NCBI GenBank assembly: GCA_030824805.1 | Contig: JAPJRC010000071.1 | Span: 1-10,435, forward strand | Direction: 5' to 3' | Source: Micavibrio sp. | GTDB lineage: Bacteria; Pseudomonadota; Alphaproteobacteria; Micavibrionales; Micavibrionaceae | DNA: 10,435 nucleotides | Shown here: one piece after another, positions 6,632 to 10,435 of the stretch | Numbering within the stretch: position 1 is the first letter of the stretch | How the letters are laid out: every line of letters starts with the position of its first letter | The notes under the pieces: generated by a model | Told to the model about the DNA's origin: nothing | What the model saw: the letters and a program-made list of their open reading frames with translations, nothing else | The model's database searches: none | Program-made: the position numbers and the translations under genes

Positions 6632-7681
6632 TTAATACGGTATCGGGTATTGGCGGTATACGGCGTCGATATCCGCCAATACATCCGCAGACAATTCCAG
6701 ATCGAATGCATCTATGTCTGTTTTCAACTGTTCCAGATTGGTCGCGCCGATAATCGTTGATGTCACAAAACTCTGCTTGTCAACGAACTTCAGAGCCATC
6801 TGGCAAACATCGAGCCCGTGCTTCTTGGCGACATCCATATACGCCTTCACGGCCGCATTCGCATCCGGCGTGTCGCGCCATGGCTGCCGGCTGTCGACCG
6901 TCCAGCGTGCACCGGCCGGACGTGCTCCGTTCAAATACTTGCCGCTGATCATCCCCTGCGCCAAAGGCGACCATGGCAGGTACGCAACATCTTCCATCGC
7001 GCACACTTCGGCCATGTATGGATCGTCGCTGCGCTTGAGAAGGTTGTATTCCACCTGGATGGATGTCATGCGCGGCAACTGATGACGCTCCGCCAGTTCC
7101 AGATATTTCATGATGCCCCATGGCGTGTCATTGGAAAGACCGACATAGCGGATTTTGCCGTCCGTCACAGCCTTTCCAAGCGCGCCCAGCACATCCAGAA
7201 AACTGTCTGTTTCGCGTTGCGCGTTTGCCGCTGTGAAATCTATTTCGCCCGCGTTGTTTTTGCCGAAATGCGGGAACGGCCGGTTGGGCCAGTGCAACTG
7301 GTACAGGTCGATATAATCCGTCTGCAGGCGTTTCAGGGAATCCTCGATGGCCAGCGCGATATTCTTACCGTCAATCTTCGCGCGTCCGTCGCGCACCCAT
7401 GGCTGCCCCGGTCCCGCAACCTTGCTCGCGAGAATAATATCGTCGCGCTTGCCGCGCTTCTTGAACCAGTTGCCTATGATTGTTTCGGTTTTGCCATATG
7501 TTTCGGCACTAGGCGGCACGGCATACATTTCCGCCGTGTCGAAGAAATTGATGCCTTGTGTAACGGCATAATCCATCTGCTCGAAACCTTCGGCTTCGGT
7601 GTTCTGCATGCCCCACGTCATGGTGCCGAGGCAAACCCTCGAAACGTTCAGACCGCTGGTACCGAGTTTTGAAAACTGCAT
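6632..7681 (-). CDS. tas: Aldo/keto reductase, Tas family
   Basis: A 349-residue NADPH-dependent oxidoreductase with a TIM-barrel fold. It resembles E. coli Tas closely over its whole length (GLGTMTWGMQNTEAE-like start, AEMYAVPP, SLKRLQTDYIDLYQLHWPNRP, GKYLNGARPAGAR, IIGATNLEQLKTDI). The aldo/keto reductase tetrad is present as Asp48, Tyr53, Lys87 and His130. The C-terminal STIIGATNLEQL element is the usual nucleotide phosphate-binding region. E. coli Tas complements a tyrosine auxotroph, but its natural substrate is unknown, so the substrate here cannot be named. An AAGGGG lies 8 nt before the ATG. The gene begins just 20 nt after a strong terminator, leaving little room for its own promoter. 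The 201-residue gene follows after 75 nt with no terminator I can see. Confidence 0.93.
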   Translation of the reverse strand: MQFSKLGTSGLNVSRVCLGTMTWGMQNTEAEGFEQMDYAVTQGINFFDTAEMYAVPPSAETYGKTETIIGNWFKKRGKRDDIILASKVAGPGQPWVRDGRAKIDGKNIALAIEDSLKRLQTDYIDLYQLHWPNRPFPHFGKNNAGEIDFTAANAQRETDSFLDVLGALGKAVTDGKIRYVGLSNDTPWGIMKYLELAERHQLPRMTSIQVEYNLLKRSDDPYMAEVCAMEDVAYLPWSPLAQGMISGKYLNGARPAGARWTVDSRQPWRDTPDANAAVKAYMDVAKKHGLDVCQMALKFVDKQSFVTSTIIGATNLEQLKTDIDAFDLELSADVLADIDAVYRQYPIPY

Positions 7682-7701
7682 ATAAAAATCCCCTTAAAAG
7701 A

Positions 7702-7731
7702 AAAAGCCAGCCTGAATTTAGGCTGGCTTTT
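7702..7731 (-). terminator. Rho-independent terminator of the rplM-rpsI operon
   Basis: A perfect 12-bp stem (AAAAGCCAGCCT / AGGCTGGCTTTT) encloses the 6-nt loop GAATTT. On the minus strand the GC-rich stem runs into TTTTTCTTTT, as expected for transcripts coming from rpsI, whose stop is 120 nt upstream. The A and T arms make it potentially active in both directions, but no plus-strand gene lies upstream. Confidence 0.9.
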
Positions 7732-7752
7732 GAATAGATCAATATGTGGTGC

Positions 7753-7852
7753 ATTTTAATTGTACGGCAGGCGACCAAGGCGAGAAGCGCGGAGCGTATA
7801 TATAATACGTGAGCACTTCGAGCCGAGGGGCAACGCACCGTACGGTTAAAAT
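7753..7852. repeat. Long imperfect inverted repeat / possible structured RNA
   Basis: Outer arms 7753-7767 (ATTTTAATTGTACGG) and 7838-7852 (CCGTACGGTTAAAAT) pair over 15 positions. In plus-strand RNA the two non-Watson-Crick positions are U-G wobbles. Nested inside are GCG 7771-7773 / CGC 7834-7836, GGC 7779-7781 / GCC 7822-7824, GAAG 7784-7787 / CTTC 7816-7819, and CGTAT 7795-7799 / ATACG 7805-7809, closing a 5-nt loop. Opposed GA/GA dinucleotides (7782-7783 and 7820-7821) could form sheared G-A pairs on the plus strand. The element fills most of the gap between the terminator and rpsI, and its right arm touches the rpsI stop codon. It could be an interspersed palindromic repeat, a structured RNA or an mRNA 3'-end stabiliser. 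I cannot name a family. Confidence 0.7.
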
Positions 7853-8328
7853 TAGCGCTTCGCCCACTGCTTGGAACGACGGGCTTTGTGCTTGCCCACT
7901 TTCTTACGCTCGACCTGACGCGCATCGCGTGTCAGGAAGCCAGCTTTTTTCAGCGGCGTGTGCAGAGCGGGTTCGAAATTGTCAAGCGCGCGGGAGATAC
8001 CGTGACGGATCGCGCCGGCCTGACCGGAAAGACCACCACCCACAACCGTGCAGATAACATCGAATTCACCGACGCGGTTGGCAACCAGGAAAGGCTGGTT
8101 CAACACGAGCAGGTGCGTCTGGCGGCCGAAATACTGTTCTTGCGGCTTGCCGTTCACCGTGATCTTGCCTTTACCGCGCTGTACCCAGACGCGTGCGACG
8201 GATTCTTTACGACGGCCCGTGCCGTAGGCGCGGCCCTGTGCGTCCAGTTTCTGTTCGCGTTTCGCTTCGGTCGTTGCCGTGCCGAGGCTCTGCAGGTCTT
8301 GTGCTACTGCTTGTTCTTTTTTCGCCAT
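7852..8328 (-). CDS. rpsI: 30S ribosomal protein S9
   Basis: S9 of the small ribosomal subunit; its C-terminal tail reaches toward the P-site tRNA. The 158 residues contain the core YGTGRRKESVARVWVQRGKGKITVNGK from about residue 35, GGGLSGQAGAIRHGISRAL near 98-116, and the basic tail ending KARRSKQWAKR, whose final Lys-Arg is the universal S9 ending. The first roughly 33 residues (AVAQDLQSLGTATTEAKREQKL) are the N-terminal extension typical of Alphaproteobacteria. The ATG lies 2 nt after the rplM stop, with a weak AGAGAG ahead, so translation is likely coupled to rplM. The pair rplM-rpsI is conserved across bacteria. Confidence 0.98.
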   Translation of the reverse strand: MAKKEQAVAQDLQSLGTATTEAKREQKLDAQGRAYGTGRRKESVARVWVQRGKGKITVNGKPQEQYFGRQTHLLVLNQPFLVANRVGEFDVICTVVGGGLSGQAGAIRHGISRALDNFEPALHTPLKKAGFLTRDARQVERKKVGKHKARRSKQWAKR

Positions 8329-8330
8329 GA

Positions 8331-8789
8331 CTATGCTCTCTTGTTTTTCGGGTTCATTGCGGCGATGTCGATCGTCTTCGGCGATTGTGCCTCGTGCGGG
8401 TGCGACGTGCCGGCATAGACTTTCAGGTTCTTAAGCTGCTTGCGCGCCAAAGGACCTTCCGGAAGCATACGCTCAACGGCTTTCTCGACAACGCGCTCAG
8501 GGTGCTTGCCTTCGAGGATTTCGCCTTTGGAACGACCTTTGATACCGCCCGGGTAGCCCGTGTGCCAGTAGAAGATGTCGGCCTTCGCCTTGTTGCCCGT
8601 CAGACGGACTTTCTCGGCGTTGATGACGATAACATTGTCGCCGTCATCCATGTGGGGCGTGTAGCTCGGCTTGTGTTTGCCGCGCAGACGCAAAGCGATA
8701 AGCGAAGCAAGGCGTCCGAGAACGAGGCCTTCGGCGTCGATCAGAACCCAGTCCTTCTGAATATCAGCTGCTTTTGCTGAATAGGTCAT
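8331..8789 (-). CDS. rplM: 50S ribosomal protein L13
   Basis: An early-assembling protein of the large subunit. The 152 residues show the family landmarks: KDWVLIDAEGLVLGRLAS (12-29), LRGKHKPSYTPHMDDGDNVIVINAEKV, YWHTGYPGGIKGRS near 74-87, and ERVVEKAVERMLPEGPLARKQLKNLKVYAG near 98-127, followed by PHEAQSP. An AAAGGA lies about 7 nt before the ATG. It is the first gene of the rplM-rpsI operon, with a promoter candidate ending about 34 nt upstream of the start codon. In E. coli L13 represses its own operon through the mRNA leader. The leader here would be short (about 27 nt), and I see no obvious binding structure in it. Confidence 0.98.
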   Translation of the reverse strand: MTYSAKAADIQKDWVLIDAEGLVLGRLASLIALRLRGKHKPSYTPHMDDGDNVIVINAEKVRLTGNKAKADIFYWHTGYPGGIKGRSKGEILEGKHPERVVEKAVERMLPEGPLARKQLKNLKVYAGTSHPHEAQSPKTIDIAAMNPKNKRA

Positions 8790-8822
8790 TGGTGTTTCCT
8801 TTTGGTGTTAAAATTCTGCGCT

Positions 8823-8852
8823 GTTATGGAGCCAAACCGCCCTTTTCGTCAA
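8823..8852 (-). promoter_or_regulatory. Promoter candidate for rplM-rpsI
   Basis: On the minus strand TTGACG (8852-8847) is followed by an 18-nt spacer and CATAAC (8828-8823), a good fit to an alphaproteobacterial housekeeping promoter. It predicts a start of transcription near 8816 and a leader of about 27 nt that contains the ribosome site. Confidence 0.5.
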
Positions 8853-8875
8853 TGAAAAACAGCGTTTTATAGGTA

Positions 8876-8891
8876 CGGTATTATAATACCG
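8876..8891. promoter_or_regulatory. Perfect 16-bp palindrome between rplM and the AsmA-like gene
   Basis: CGGTATTATAATACCG reads the same on both strands. It holds TATAAT at 8882-8887 on the plus strand and another at 8885-8880 on the minus strand, overlapping. One further base on each side is mismatched, and the match then resumes (GT/AC). It could be a dimeric regulator site for either divergent gene or a pair of overlapping -10 boxes, though I see no good -35 at 16-18 nt for either box. Confidence 0.55.
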
Positions 8892-8915
8892 CACTGCTTA
8901 TCCCAGCATACCCTT

Positions 8916-8946
8916 TTGACAAAAAGCGTCTAAGCGATTGTTTTAT
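8916..8946 (+). promoter_or_regulatory. Weak promoter candidate for the AsmA-like gene
   Basis: A consensus TTGACA at 8916-8921 is followed 19 nt later by TTTTAT (8941-8946), or 22 nt later by TATAAC (8944-8949). Both spacings are longer than ideal. The leader to ATG 9018 would be about 60-65 nt. Confidence 0.3.
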
Positions 8947-9017
8947 AACACTTTCTGTAAAAACTCGTGAACCTTTTCCGCTTACCTCCGTTGGAATAGC
9001 AGGATGAGGTAAAAGCC

Positions 9018-10208
9018 ATGAAAGTTTTTTGGGAAGACAATCAACCGGAAGAAGAGGCAAATGCGGCCGACACGTCCCGCAAGGCCCCGCATTTACGCCT
9101 CGTAGACAATGCCGCTGCCGTTCTCGAAAGCACGCATGAACACGCCCCTCACCATACGCGCCGCAAACATATCTGGCGTAACGCTATTATCGGAACAGTT
9201 CTTTTTATCGCGATCGCTCTGCTCGGCGCGCGCATTTATTTGCCGATATGGCTTACGGACTACGTTAACAAAACGCTCGACAATATTCCCGGTTACACCG
9301 GTTCCATTTCCGATGTTGATGTCGCGCTAATACGCGGTGCCTATACGATCGACGATCTGAAAATCCTCAAAAAGGAAGGCAATATTCCCGTTCCGTTTGT
9401 GGATATCAAGAAAACCGATTTGTCTTTGCAATGGGGCGCGCTGTTTGATGGCGAGGTTGTCGGCGATGTAACGCTATACCAACCCACTCTAAACTTTGCG
9501 ACCAACAAAAGCGGTACGACCACACAAACCGGTCTGGACACAGACTGGACCGTGCCTATCAAGGAACTTATGCCGCTCGACATCAACTGGGTTGAGATAC
9601 AGGGCGGTAAAATCACCTACAAGAACTTCAACACGCGCCCCAACATCGATATCTACATCAATAATCTGAATGCAAAGGCGACGAATATCCGGAATACGGA
9701 AGATATCAATGCGCGCCTGCCATCTTCGGTAACGGCACGCGGGCAATCGATCGGCGGCGGCAGTCTCGCAATTGACGGCCATATGAACATCATCAAGCAA
9801 ATTCCCGACATGGATATCGACGCCAAGCTTGAGAAAGTCGATCTGCCTGCCCTCAACAACTATGCGCAGGCTTTTGCGAGCATTGATTTCAATTCCGGCA
9901 ATTTCGATTTGTATACCGAAGTTATTGTGAAAGATGGTCAGGTCACGGGCTACGTGAAACCCCTGCTCCGCAATATCGATCTCATTGACTGGAGCAATCC
10001 TGATCCGAACCCGTTGAACGTTCTCTGGGAGTCCGTGGTTTCCATCGTGCTGGAAATTTTCTCGAACCAGCAGAAGGATCAGGTAGCAACGCAGATTCAG
10101 CTGGAGGGCGATATCAACAATCCCCAGACCGACTTCTGGTCGACACTGGGAGGCATTCTGCACAATGCCTTTGTGAAGGCCTATTCCAACACCATTAGTG
10201 AAGAGTAG
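9018..10208 (+). CDS. Single-pass membrane protein, AsmA/DUF748-like
   Basis: A 396-residue protein with an N-in, C-out layout. A charged cytoplasmic head covers residues 1-53 (with a His-rich, Arg/Lys-flanked segment HEHAPHHTRRKH). A single membrane helix covers about 55-76 (AIIGTVLFIAIALLGARIYLP), followed by a large periplasmic domain. The part after the helix (LTDYVNKTLDNIPGYTGSISDVDVALIRGAYTIDDLKI) is typical of the DUF748/AsmA group, with alternating beta strands such as DGEVVGDVTLYQPTLNF and EIQGGKITYKNF. A second relatively hydrophobic segment lies near 334-349 (NVLWESVVSIVLEIFS). AsmA-like proteins span the periplasm and are linked to lipid movement to the outer membrane; this one is short for that role, so function is uncertain. 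GAGG 8 nt before the ATG supports the start. It is divergent from rplM and its stop abuts that of cutA. Confidence 0.75.
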   Translation: MKVFWEDNQPEEEANAADTSRKAPHLRLVDNAAAVLESTHEHAPHHTRRKHIWRNAIIGTVLFIAIALLGARIYLPIWLTDYVNKTLDNIPGYTGSISDVDVALIRGAYTIDDLKILKKEGNIPVPFVDIKKTDLSLQWGALFDGEVVGDVTLYQPTLNFATNKSGTTTQTGLDTDWTVPIKELMPLDINWVEIQGGKITYKNFNTRPNIDIYINNLNAKATNIRNTEDINARLPSSVTARGQSIGGGSLAIDGHMNIIKQIPDMDIDAKLEKVDLPALNNYAQAFASIDFNSGNFDLYTEVIVKDGQVTGYVKPLLRNIDLIDWSNPDPNPLNVLWESVVSIVLEIFSNQQKDQVATQIQLEGDINNPQTDFWSTLGGILHNAFVKAYSNTISEE

Positions 10209-10435
10209 TTATGCCTGCGGCAATGTCTCGTCTGCAATCCATCGCAGATAAGGCGCGTGTCCGTGTGTGATCGGCAATGCCACGATGCTCGGAACCTCGT
10301 AAGGATGCGCGTCTTTAATGGCTTGAGATAGCGCGGGCCAGTTGCCTTCGGAGGTTTTCATGACAATAACGGTCTCGGCTGCCGTTTCGACTTTTCCCTG
10401 CCAGCGATAAATGGATTCCATGCCAGAGATATTAT
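10209..10435 (-). CDS. cutA: CutA1 divalent-cation tolerance protein (5' end outside window)
   Basis: About 75 C-terminal residues are visible of a protein normally around 100-115 long. The reading frame stays open to the right edge, so an ATG at 10421 is internal and not the start. The sequence NISGMESIYRWQGKVETAAETVIVMKTSEG, then HPYEVPSIVALPITHGHAPYLRWI, matches the CutA family closely, including the near-invariant YRWQGK, HPYEVP and P...G...Y..W elements. CutA forms very stable trimers with a ferredoxin-like fold. It was named for copper tolerance in E. coli, but its molecular role is unsettled. It converges on the AsmA-like gene with no base between the two stop codons. Confidence 0.93.
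   Translation of the reverse strand, partial: NISGMESIYRWQGKVETAAETVIVMKTSEGNWPALSQAIKDAHPYEVPSIVALPITHGHAPYLRWIADETLPQA

Noticed and set aside
6818..7672. 284-codon plus-strand open frame across the aldo/keto reductase
   Set aside because: It lies opposite a well-conserved gene, has no recognisable domain and has an Arg/His/Cys-rich composition typical of a shadow frame.
8914..8924. TTTTGACAAAA short palindrome as an operator
   Set aside because: It is an 11-mer that contains a consensus -35 and A/T tracts; the symmetry is easily due to chance.
9489..10163. 224-codon minus-strand open frame within the AsmA-like gene
   Set aside because: The plus-strand frame has a ribosome site, membrane helix and family resemblance; the reverse frame has none.
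10419..10421. ATG as the start of cutA
   Set aside because: The frame stays open and CutA-like (NISG before it) to the window edge, and the visible part lacks the conserved N-terminal third of the family.

Overview
The window reads as an alphaproteobacterial chromosome segment of ordinary, densely packed housekeeping genes. The evidence is a long, alphaproteobacterial-type N-terminal extension on ribosomal protein S9, a class I PHA synthase, an alphaproteobacterial-type OmpA-like lipoprotein, moderate GC content, and promoters of the TTGAC(G/A) kind. A more exact placement (for example Micavibrio-like or Rhodospirillales-like) is a guess. I see no transposase, integrase, phage gene, tRNA, rRNA or CRISPR array.

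Layout, left to right. Positions 1-2069 (minus strand) hold a lipoprotein gene with an OmpA-like peptidoglycan-binding domain, followed after 3 nt by homoserine dehydrogenase (hom), which runs off the left edge. Positions 2070-2243 are a divergent promoter region. Positions 2244-5428 (plus) hold phaC, a class I polyhydroxyalkanoate synthase, then a 436-residue protein I do not recognise, which contains two diverged copies of one domain. Positions 5429-7681 (minus) hold an aldo/keto reductase of the Tas type, an unrecognised 201-residue protein and a gamma-class carbonic-anhydrase-like protein. Positions 7702-7852 hold a strong terminator and, next to it, a 100-nt imperfect inverted repeat ending on the rpsI stop codon. 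Positions 7852-8789 (minus) are the rplM-rpsI (L13-S9) operon with a recognisable promoter. Positions 8790-9017 are a second divergent region with a perfect 16-bp palindrome. Positions 9018-10208 (plus) encode a single-pass membrane protein resembling the AsmA/DUF748 group. Positions 10209-10435 (minus) are the 3' part of cutA.

The genes do not form one pathway: amino acid synthesis (hom), carbon storage (phaC), translation (rplM-rpsI) and envelope functions (OmpA-like lipoprotein, AsmA-like protein) sit side by side. The packing is tight: both convergent gene pairs have stop codons that abut with no base between them.

The most interesting items are the structured inverted repeat beside the L13-S9 operon, the internally duplicated unknown protein downstream of phaC, the palindrome carrying overlapping TATAAT hexamers on both strands, and an Ala in place of the first Gly of the PhaC lipase-like box. 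I found no clear new defence or mobile system.
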